A stretch of 64,000 nucleotides of DNA from positions 2,232,001 to 2,296,000 of the forward strand of contig BRON01000001.1 of assembly GCA_024345305.1 (NCBI GenBank), given 5' to 3'. The notes beneath the pieces were generated by a model. It ran no database searches, was not told where the DNA came from, and worked only from the letters and a program-made list of their open reading frames with translations. This document shows, piece after piece, positions 23,201 through 32,964 of this stretch (position 1 is its first letter; each line of letters opens with the position of its first letter). The DNA comes from Mrakia gelida. Lineage: Eukaryota > Basidiomycota > Tremellomycetes > Cystofilobasidiales > Mrakiaceae. The position numbers were made by a program, and so were the translations under genes.

Positions 23201-24250
23201 AAGAAGGGAGCCGTCCTCAAGGACATCAACTGGGTTCGACGAGATCGGAAACTCGACCTCGGACCTGAGAAGGCTGCTCTCCTCAGCGAACAGCTCAGGA
23301 GGGACGCAGAGTTCTTGAAGAAGATGCACATCATGGACTACTCGCTGCTGGTGGGGATTCACGAGATGGAGAGAGGGAACAGGGATGGGTTGAGAGCGCA
23401 GAATCTGCAGTTGTTCGATGTGAGTTTCCAAGACGCGTCTTTCTTTCGTTCTCGTTCTCGCTCTCGCTCGAACTCTCTTCCGCTCTCGCTGACACCTCCT
23501 TCCTTCTCTGTACTCTTCGCGCTCTCAGCCCAACGTCGGAGGTCTCGTCCGTCGGAAACCCTCCTCGGTGAAGAACAACCACGAAGCTCAAGCGCTTCGA
23601 AAAGCCGTCCTTCGTTCGGATCCTCGAGCCATCGACCGTCCTGGATCTCGAGACCACCTCACCGAAGCCGATACCGCCGACAGGAAGCACTTCTTGTTCT
23701 ACCAGGACGAGGGAGGGTTGAGAGCGACGGACGAGTGCAACCAACCGATGGACGTGATCTACTACTTCGGAGTCATCGACATCTGCACGCCCTACTCGTT
23801 CGTCAAGAAGGTCGAGCATATGTGGAAGAGCTTTACGGAGGATCGAGTGAGTTCTTTGGATCTCTCTCTTTTTGTTTCGATTGGTGGGGAGGGGAGGGGA
23901 GGAGAGGGGAGGAGAGGGGAAGGAGAAGTTCGAGAGAGCGATTTGGGAAAGCTGACCTTCGTTCATTCGTCCCTTCCCCTCCTTCGCAGCACGGCATCTC
24001 CGCCGTCCCACCCAACGAGTACGGAGAACGGTTCCTCAACTTCCTCCTCAGCTGCCTCCCCAACTCAGATCCCGAACTTCGTCCAGCAGGCCTTCGCTCG
24101 AAGGACATCAAACCTCTCCCCGACGTGCCAGCCGGCGAACAGGTCCCCATCAACGGATCCCTGCCTCCTCCGAACGAATCGACGGATCAGGTCGATACCA
24201 ACGAGCACATCTTCGCCAAGAAGGAGAAGCCGAAGTACAAGGCTGAGTAG
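20204..24250 (+). CDS. Phosphatidylinositol-4-phosphate 5-kinase (Mss4/Its3)
   Basis: This enzyme makes PtdIns(4,5)P2 at the plasma membrane. Exon 1 (20204-20482) and a 393-nt intron (20483-20875) precede a long exon of Ser/Pro-rich disordered sequence. The kinase core follows: [19 protein letters not shown], then [93 protein letters not shown], the catalytic [15 protein letters not shown], and the activation-loop region ending [20 protein letters not shown]. The C-terminus reads [13 protein letters not shown] to [10 protein letters not shown] and TAG 24248-24250. All family landmarks (DLKGS, MDYSLL, IID-type VIDICTPY) are present and in order. Confidence 0.92.
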
Positions 24251-25436
24251 ATTGGGTGCTCCTCTTTTTCGCTTTTCTTTCTCGTTCTCGACACGCGTTC
24301 GTTTTCCCTCACCTCCCTCGCCCCTTCTCTACCACTCCCCCTTAGACATACCCCTCCCATCTCTCCCCTCTACCATACACCTTACCATCCATTTACCCTA
24401 CCCTACCTAGCCCCTCAATCCAACCCTTCGAGATCTTCGTTCTCGATTCCCACCTTCCTTTCGCGTTTTCTTCTCTTCCTCTCGCTTCCGTCTCTCTCAC
24501 TCTCGGACTTTCTCTCCACCTTTCCTTCGGCTCTTCGCTTCTCTCTCTCATCACGCCTCTTCACTCTGACCTATATCTCTCTGATCTATCACGACACACA
24601 CACGCTCCTTTTGCTGCTGTTCTTCTTCTTTGGTTTTTCGTTTCGTTTCGTTCCTTCGTTCGTTCGTGCCTGTTTCGTATCTATCCACGTATGCTTTATT
24701 TCGGGATTAGACAATGCTTTTGCACCTTGGTTACGAGACGAGTTCGAAGCGGATGGGGAAGAGAGAAGAGGGGGCAGAGTAGAGCGGGAGGGGGAGCGAC
24801 GCGTCGACAATGGCATCCAGTTGCCTCGGGAGGCTCTGGCGGGGTCTCGCGTTCGCTTCTGGATCCTCTATTCGTGATGCATATGGGCATGAGATTGTGG
24901 ACACTGGGAGCGAACTGCACAAGGCATAAAAGAGAAGAAGAGCGAGACGAGGATCAGCGAAAGAGAACATCTAAACTAAGAAGAGCGGGAGAGGTTTGGT
25001 TTGGAACGTAGGAGTCCGGGAAGGAGCTAAGGTAGTGAGTATATCTATCTAGGAATTAGGGGTGTAGGTGTTGTACAAAACGAGGAGGCAAAACGAGCGA
25101 GCGAGCAGCACAGAGGAGAGAGCGGGAACGAGAGAACGATGTAAATAAATAGACGGACGAGGAGAGGGAGGCTGAGATGGATATATGATAGGTTATTAAG
25201 TTTCTGGGAGAGAGAAGGAGGTATACCGTTGAGTGAGACTGGAAACAGCGAGAGAAAGAGGAGGTTTGCTAAGCTAGTGGTGGTGACAAAAAGTGCGAGG
25301 GAGAACGAGATCGGGAAGGAGAGAGAAACGACACACGGCGCGAGAACCTGAGAGCTAGGGATACAGTAAACTGAGAACGGGACTGGGAACTAGAACGAGA
25401 AACACCGAAGTCGACCCTCCTCTCCGCTCGAGGACC
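24251..25436. other. Convergent intergenic region
   Basis: About 1.2 kb lies between PIP5K (+) and the HD1 gene (-). It is pyrimidine-rich up to about 24700, then purine-rich to 25340. No coding signal or RNA gene was recognised. Confidence 0.5.
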
Positions 25437-28135
25437 TCACCTCTCGGAAGTCCACTCGACGCGTCTCTCGACGACACCCTCCTCGATCCTTCCCTCTCCT
25501 CCGTACCGAGCTCGCTTCGCTCCTCCCTCAAACTCAGCGAGAGCGCTCGATCTCCTCTTCCTCGAGCCCACGACGAAGGCTCCAGACTCGTTTCCGTTGA
25601 AGTTCGTCGCGAGGGGAGACATCGAGCTTCGTCGAGGCGAGGGATGATGAAGCGACTCCTTTTGGAGGACCATTCGATGTCCCTGGAGAGGAAGAGCGGT
25701 GCGAGGTTGGAAGGACGACTGCCGTTGATGGTGGTACGAGGGGTAGGGGTCGCCGGCGAGATGAGGGTGGTAGAAGGAGGAGGGACGCGTCGACTGAGCT
25801 TGGGACGTCGAAGGATGGAAGAGGGTAGTGGAGTGGTGGTGGGAAGAGGTGCAGGAGGAAGCTTGAACGAAGGGACGACTGTTAAATTGGGCCGGGGGTG
25901 CCTGCTGGTGATGTTGATATCGATGAGCGTCGAATGGACGTTCGGCGACGGCTCCCTCCTCTCCTCGACCTCCTCGGAACGACCAGGGTAGCGAAGACCG
26001 ACGCGAAAGATCCTCCTGGTTGTACACATCCAAAGGATAAGTCGGCATCGCGGTGGAAGAATGACGACGGGAGGAGGACGCGTCGAGAGAACGACGACCG
26101 TCGATGGGCGAAGGAGAGTTGGACGTGTGGTGGGAGTGACTTTGAGGGGGCATCGAAGGAAGAGGTTGGGTTGATCGGATGTTCGAGCTGAAGAGATGAG
26201 GAAGGTAGTAGGGCTGCTGCGAAGGGAAGGGGTAGGGGCTGCTGGATCCGCACGACGAATGAGAGTCGAGTTCGACGCGTTCCATCGAGTCCGACGAGCA
26301 CGATCCCTTTCTGTAGTGATCCGAGTAGGCGGTGGGAGTGGAGGGTCCTGACCCAGTGTACGAGGAGTCGGTGGATGAGCTCTCGAAGGAGTACCTCCTG
26401 GCTTGCTCCGAGAGTGCGAGAGAGGAGATCGTCCGAGTCCCGTCTCCTCCGCTCTTCGACGTCCCTCGCTGCTCCCCTCCGACCTCCGGAGATTTCTCCT
26501 CGACTGGTGACTCCTCGTCCTCGATCTCCTCGATCCGCCTTCGTCCTCCAGCGTGGGCTTGTGGTTCGTCGTCCTCGTCCTCCGAAGTCTCGTCGTACTC
26601 CTCGTCGTCGGCGATGTGCTTGGTCGCGTGGATTCCGTCTTGTAGAACCTTCAGCACTGAGAGGTGAATTCAAGAGAAGAGAGAAGGAGGTCAGCGTAGT
26701 GTTTGTTCTCGAGAGTGAGCGGAAAGCCGAACGAAGACTAACCGAAAGAGCGAACTCGTCCGTTTCCTCGGTCGTTCACGTAGGTCGTCAACCTCTCGAC
26801 TTCCTTCTTGAATTCGGGAGTGAGGGGTGGGGTGCTGGCCCCTACCGATGACGGGTCGTTATACTGCTCGACGAGGGCCTTGAACTTGTTGAGGTTCGAA
26901 GAAGCGAAGGTGTGTTGAGCCTCTGTCCATCCCTGAAAACAAAACGCGAAAGGAAAGTCGAGGAAGTCAGAGATGCGTCGCGAACGTCAAACCTGAGACC
27001 GTCGGAGGCAGAACTTGACGAGTGAAACACTCACAGATCGACGTCGCATGTTTGTGAACCTGAAATCAAGAGGGAAGCGCGTGAAGACGGTCAGCACGGC
27101 GAGGGAAGTTCCCGACACTCGTCCGCTCGCATGAGCACGAATGAAGAGGAGGGTTTCCTGCTGACCAAAGGTTGATCGAGTTGAGAGTCAGTCCCTTCTG
27201 AAGTACTAGGGTCTTCTTTTCGAGTTTTGTAGGGAAAGGGAAAGCCATGTGCTGCGAAGAATCGCAGACAAACACGAAGAGGATCGCGTCAGTTTATTCG
27301 TCTTCTCGCTCTCGAATGAAGTTTGCACGTTCGACCCTCGCGGCTGGGTACCAAGGAGAGAGAAAGAGAGGACAGAAAAACAAGCTGGATATCGTCAAAC
27401 TCACTTCGAGGAACCAGTCCCTGGGTATGGCAAAAGAAAAGGAGGGAGGAGATCGTCAGTTGGTAGAACTCTTCTCAGACGTTCCTGCTAGTAGACCTCG
27501 AGCTTACCTGAGAGGGGCGAAGACAGTGTTGCTATCCGAGGAGTCTATCGTAGGCGAGAGATCCAGAGGGGAGTCGAGGGAGGGTTTGGAGGCTCTCTTG
27601 CGAGACGAGGGAGTCGTAGTCGACGAGTTGGTCGATGGAGAAGAACAGGAGGTCGTTGAAGGCGAAGATGATAAGGACGAGAGTTGTTGTGAGTGTGAGT
27701 CTGCTGCGGAAGAAGGTATGTAACGCAAGAAGGGAAGAATTCAGCTCAGGACAGGAGGGGAAAAGGAGAAAAGGAGGAAAGAGAACGGGCACAGCGGAGG
27801 TAAAAAAGCCAGATCGAAGGAGACTCACCGTCGCAATCGTTGCTATCAGACTCCAGCAGCTCCTTTTCGACTCGACCCTCGAGCTCCCTTCCAGAGTTCG
27901 AGCAAACCTCCTCCAATCGCTGCAGCCCTGATGCGAGCTCTTCGATGGTCTTCGCAACCTCGAAAGCCAGCTTTCCGTCTGCGGAGGAAAGAGTTGAGGT
28001 CCTTCGCGCTTCTTCGAGACTGTTGAGGAGGGATCCAAAGTCGACCGAGAACGCGTCGTTGATCTCCCCGCTGGTGGTGATGGCGAGAAGGAAAGAGTCG
28101 ACCGTAGCGAGAAGGCGTTCTCGGAGGGAGGACAT
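25437..28135 (-). CDS. Homeodomain transcription factor, HD1 mating-type class
   Basis: Exons (- strand): 27829-28135, 27508-27703, 27405-27420 (16 nt), one ending near 27241, a 25-nt exon near 27034, one near 26846-26935, and later ones to 25437. The ATG at 28133-28135 gives an N-terminal helical region (MSSLRERLLATVDSFLLAIT) like the self/non-self recognition domain of HD proteins. A Ser-rich linker follows. The homeodomain starts at DWFLEHMAFPFPTKLEKK and continues through KGLTLNSINLW to WFTNMRRRSGW, so recognition helix 3 is intact and TALE-like, as in basidiomycete HD1. The C-terminal 400 residues are acidic then Ser/His-rich, with KRRSS near the end. The terminal TGA overlaps a GTGAGG, so a further exon is possible. 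HD1 normally heterodimerises with HD2 to control dikaryon development. Confidence 0.77.
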
Positions 28136-30177
28136 CGTCGTGTGAGGTGAGGGTTGGGGTGACAGCAGCTGGCTTGGGACGAAAAAAACGAGGAAAGGGG
28201 TACGGCTGGCCCGAAGAGGGAGGAGAGGAGAGCGTTGTGAGCTAGGGAGCCGGAAGACTAGCGCGGCTTTCTGTTCCCCCTCCCTCGTGTAGATCTTCTC
28301 CTTCGTGCCCTCCCCCGGAGTTTTCCGCGACGCGCGATGACTTGAATACCAATGATTGCCTCGACCACCTCAAGTTTTGCTTGAAGCGGTTGACCATCCA
28401 TCCGACGAGAACAACGAGCTGGCCACGCCGCGATCAAGGGTCGCAGCAAGGTCCGTTCTGAGGAAGAAAGGCAGATGGGTGAGCTCGCGAGAAAGAAACG
28501 AAGGGAGACTCGCACAAACAAGGAGACCTCGACTTACCTGCGGTTCAAGACAAGAAAGACAAGAAGATCTCGGGTCGAGCGCGAAAGTGAGGCGAAAATG
28601 GACGAGGAGGAGCTTGCCTGCGAAGAGAAGAGAACAACGACGAGCGAGGTCAAGCCAGGAGGAACGTGAGCGAGGACCTGGACGGAGGGTGGTGTTGTTC
28701 TCGAGCGAGGGCAACTCAAAAGACGGTCAAACTGACTGATAAGGGAGTGGTCCTGAAAGGGAGAGAGAACAAGGAAGAGGGAAAGGCGAGCTAGGGAAGC
28801 GCTAGAGCTGTCTCGGAGGGAGGAGAAAATAAAAGACGCGTTCGACTCAGCCACGAAAACGGAGGAAAAACAACGTCCCGAACAGGAAGGAGGAAAGGAA
28901 GAAACTCACTAGCTCGGTGCGAGAGCACGCACAACGTGGGACGATATTGTGCTGCTGCCTGCTACATGCAAGCAGGAAAAGATGATCGAGTCAGTCGGGT
29001 CGACGATTCCCGGACGAAAATCGCGAGGACTGAAGGCGAAGACTTGCTCGTCTCGTCGGTACTGCGAGCAGTAACCAATGCAGCTCATTCGCGTCTGGCT
29101 CTCACCTGGTTCGGGAGGTTTGTGAGGATCCCTCGGCGTTCCAAAGAGGGTGGGACGTCGAGGGAACCAAACGAAGGGAAACGAGCGAGCTTGGTTGGGT
29201 CTGCAAGCAAGCGAGCTGTCGTCGAGCCTCTTGATTCGCTGCCGTCCAAAAGGTAGGGTTGTCTCGGGAGTACTGTATAGTAGCTGTTTGTGGGCGGGAG
29301 AAGACGGGCAGATCAGTCGAGGAAAGAGGGGAGGACAGGTGAACGAGGGCGACGCGTTTGCGAACAGGAAACAGCGGCGAGCTTCACGAGGTGAGATATC
29401 TTGAACAGATCCTCTGAACTCCTGTGTATATGAACTCCTGTAAGGAACTGGTCGATCTCTACGTCTCTTTGGTCGAAAGCTTCGAGCTCGAGGACACACC
29501 TTGGAGCCCTCCCCTCTCCTCCCTCCGCACCCTTTCCCCATCCACTCGCTTCCCGTTCAAGCCTAAACTAGGTTGGAGCGGCGACTCGTTTTGGATCCGG
29601 CGACTGGGTACAAGGCACAGCTTTCTTTTGAGTTTGGGAGGAGATGTGCAGGAGATAGGGTGGAAGGAGAAGAAACAGGGAGAAGAAGGAAGGGGGAAGG
29701 TGAGCTCGAATGAAGGGATGGAGGGGAGGGAAGTTCGTCGGCCCACGGCTCTGCGCACCTTGATGGAATGAAACGATGCTGCGAAGGGAGATAAGGGTGG
29801 TGGTGATGATGATGATTTCGATTATCCAGTTGAACAGGCGGGGGATGGGGCGAGAAGGAGGAGGGAAGATGGGAGGAAGGAGGGAGAGGAGGGCGAGAGA
29901 TGGGAAGGGAACGAGCTCGGCAGGAAGGGAGATCAACTCGAGAGATTTGATGCCCTAGGTACCGAGCTGAGGTTCTTCCTCGCTCTTGTGTGGACGTAGA
30001 AGGTGTCGCTCGACGTCTGAGTGCCCTCCGAGGGATGGCGAACGTTGAGGAGAGGAGAGGAGGAAGGAGAGGTCGAGCTCATGAGCGCCTGTTTCTCTGC
30101 CTCTTCTCTTTTCGCTCTTCTGACTCCCAGCGTCGACTCCCTTCTTCCTCAACTCAGCAGAACCTCTCGTGCTATAC
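28136..30177. other. Unresolved 2-kb region upstream of HD1, with minus-strand splice signals
   Basis: Several good introns read on the - strand: donor GTAAGT below 28537 with a TTTCTTCCTCAG acceptor near 28465, a GTGAGT below 28911, and a GTGAGA below 29108 with a CTGAC branch near 29010. Candidate exons give LARFPSFGSLDVPPSLERRG and QQAAAQYRPTLCVLSHRA, but I could not extend them to a full frame with ATG and stop. No HD2-type homeodomain (W-F-x-N/S-x-R) was found on either strand. The right part (29.4-30.17 kb) has only low-complexity frames and presumably the promoter of the transporter at 30178. Confidence 0.4.
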
Positions 30178-32698
30178 ATGGTCAAAATGTCTATCGAACT
30201 CTGCAATCTAGCCGACCCAATCACAGTCGAAGCCGACGACACCGACTTCAAACGTCCCTCCTCCCCTCCCTTCAACGAGTTCAATGATCTACAGCTCCCT
30301 CCTCCCTCTCCCATCGATCTCGAGCCCTCGACGAACGAGCAGAACTTCTCTGCATCTTCCCTTCCTCTCGCGGATGAAGGACTTCAAGCATGGCTGTACC
30401 TTCTCGCGGCCTTCGTTCTCGAGTCGCTCGTGTGAGCTCCTCCTCCTCCTCCTCCTCCTCACCTTTTTCTCCTCCTCTGCCCTCGCTACTTCTCGTTTCT
30501 ACCAGCGATTCGACACTCATCACACTCCTCATTTCTTTTTATCTCGACCCAGATGGGGTTTCCCGTACTCTTATGGGGTCTTTCAAGAGGTGAGCGGCTG
30601 AATCGTCGCGCGATAAGGATCGATGGCTGCGTCGAGCTCGTCGAACGGCTATCGCTCGATCCTTAGCTCGTACTGACCCTTAATTGCTTCGCTAGTACTA
30701 TCTCTCTCCAAATGGTCCTTATCCCAACGACCAGGGGCTGGTGACGTTAACTGGAACGCTCTCGTCGGTTCGTCTCTTCGCCTTCGTCCGCGACCTCGTC
30801 GCTCTTCTTTTCGACGCTGAATCCTCCTTTTCCCCATAACGCAGGGAGTCACGTACATGACTGGTATCGTTTGTGAGTCCGAAACATCTCGGACCTGCCT
30901 GAGCTCTGAAGAGAACTGGATTGACTTGCCCTTTCGATCCTGCCTCCCAGTATACCCTCTCATCGAGCGAAGGTGAGTTCGAACGACTCGCCTCGTTTCA
31001 GAAACATCGCTCATCCTTGTCGCTTTATACCAGACCTCGTTTTCGACAGCCCTTCATCTTCGTTGGCTTCCTCTTCTTGATCTCTGGACTGATCGGAAGC
31101 GGTTTCGTCACGACGGTCCGTCCCCATTCCTCTCTCTTTTTCTTCGAACTGAAGCCCGTCTGACGCCTCTTCGTATCACAGCCTGTAGGACTAGTCATGA
31201 CTCAAGGTCTCCTCTTCTCTCTGGGAGGGTGTGAGTCCGCGCATTCCAACTTTCGACCTCTCCGACCTCTTCGACGCCTGACCCCCGACGCGTCTTCGCT
31301 CAGCCATCCTCTTCGCCCCAGTGGTCTCTTATCTCCACGAATGGTGGATCCTCAGGCGCGGTCTCGCTTACGGGGTAGTAGGATCTGGTAAGTCATGTCT
31401 CATATCTGTCTCGACGAGACGAACGAGGCTGATTCGAGTCTTCTTTCGCAGCGACGTCCATCAGCGGAGTCGTCTTCCCCTTCATCATTAACGCTCTTCT
31501 CCGACGTTATGGATCTCGAGGAACACTTTGGGGACTTGTGAGTCTACAACTGATGATTTTTCACCCTTCGCGGCATCTTACTGACTCGCCAATCTCAACG
31601 AAACAGGGAGTCGTGCTGTTTTTTCTCGTCGGCGCTCTACTTCCTTTCGTCAAACCGCGTCTCCCGAACCCACCCAAAGGACGTAGGAGCGATCGATAAC
31701 GAGCACAGTCGTCACGATTACTCGTTCGTCAAGAAAAAGACGTTCTGGTTACTCTGGATCGTGAGCATCGTTCGCTCGAGTTGATCGACCGCGAGACGCG
31801 TCCTGACCTCTCGTTTCTTCTTCCCTTCTAGGCCAGCTTCGTTCAAGCTCTCGGTACGTCGTCGCTCCACGAAGATGTTTGGAATGGTACTTATCTCTTT
31901 CTCCCCCTCCCCACACAGGCTTCTTCCTCCCCATCCTCTTCATTTCACTGTACGCAACGAAGGTCGACCCGTCTCAAACCTCCCTCGGATCGGCTGCCCT
32001 CGCTGCTCTCAATGGCGAGTCTTTCTCTCCACATCTCCTGCCCTTCGACTTCGGCTGACCTCTGACTTCTCACCGTCTTTCTTAGGCGCGTCCATGGTCT
32101 CGACGATCGGATTTGGTGCCCTCTCCGACAACCCTCGCCTCACTCTCCCTCCTCTCCTCCTCTCATGCTTTGGCTCGGGAATATCGGTCCTCTTGGTCTG
32201 GGGATTCGCTGCCCACAACGTCTCTGGACTGATTGGATTTGCTGTGTTCTATGGAGCGATGAGTGGTGGATTCTCAGCGCTTTGGGCTGCCATGGGTCGC
32301 GAAGTCGGAGGTTCGTCTCAGTTTCGCTCGACGTTCGTCGAGACTTCAAAAGCTGACCCTGTCCCCCTTCTCTTCTTCTCGCAGTCGCATCGCCGGCTCA
32401 GGGAGCGACTATGTATGGGATCTTTGCGTTTGGTCGAGGACTGGGGAACGTGCTCGCTGCTCCTGTGAGTGTTTCGACTTTGTCGGCGAGACGCAAAGAC
32501 GAATCGGCTGACGTTTTGTTTCGTCGCTCTTAGATCTCGACGGCTCTTCTCAACCGCCCTTCACTGAGCCCAAGCTACGGAATGGGAGAGTACGGACCCC
32601 TCATTCTCTTCACCGGAGCTGCCTTGACTCTCGCAGGCGTCGTCGGAGGGTCTGCTTGGATAGGGAGAGGGAAGTCGCGTCGCCTGAAACGAGCTTGA
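30178..32698 (+). CDS. Monocarboxylate-type transporter (MFS), with apparent frameshift
   Basis: ATG at 30178 (another Met three codons later). The cytosolic N-terminus is followed by about 12 predicted membrane helices on many short exons: LQAWLYLLAAFVLESLV, WGFPYSYGVFQEYYL, TGTLSSGVTYMTGIV, FIFVGFLFLISGLIGSGFVT, GLVMTQGLLFSLGG, YLHEWWILRRGLAYGVVGS, ATSISGVVFPFIINALLRRY, VLFFLVGALLPFVKPRLP, FWLLWI, GFFLPILFISLYATKV, VSTIGFGALSDNP, FGRGLGNVLAAP. It ends at TGA 32696-32698. The layout and the loop motif RxGLAYG match fungal MCT (SLC16-like) carriers of small monocarboxylates or riboflavin. In the central loop the frame LPNPPKG runs into TAA at about 31699, while DNEHSRHDYSFVKKKTFW lies one base out of frame (see findings). 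Confidence 0.72.
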
Positions 32699-32964
32699 GC
32701 TTGTCAACTCAGTCCCGTGCTGAGGTTCTACGGCCTAGGTCAGAGCTTATGCCATGCCGTGAACTTCACTTCCGAATATTTCTACTTCCGTGCGGGTGAT
32801 CAAGTGGTTGGAAAGTCGTACAGAGGAGTGACGCGGTCGAGCTCTTGATCGCGTCGAGAGCTCACAAAACGAGAGTGGTAGAAGTCAAAAGGCACATATC
32901 ATGAGCGATAGATACAGAGTAAACGTCGTAAAACTCGTTAAAACAGCACCGCCTGCAGACCCCA

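Noticed and set aside
24251..25436. Search for a transcribed RNA gene or small ORF between PIP5K and HD1
   Set aside because: Only strand-biased simple sequence was visible, with no box elements, structure or codon bias.
28475..28669. ATG-started plus-strand frame rich in Lys, Arg and Glu
   Set aside because: It is the complement of pyrimidine-rich minus-strand introns with good donor, branch and acceptor sites; composition explains the openness.
29088..29160. Minus-strand VWFPRR as a possible HD2 recognition helix
   Set aside because: It lacks the invariant N and the flanking basic pattern of a homeodomain helix 3, and the surrounding frame favours a different reading.
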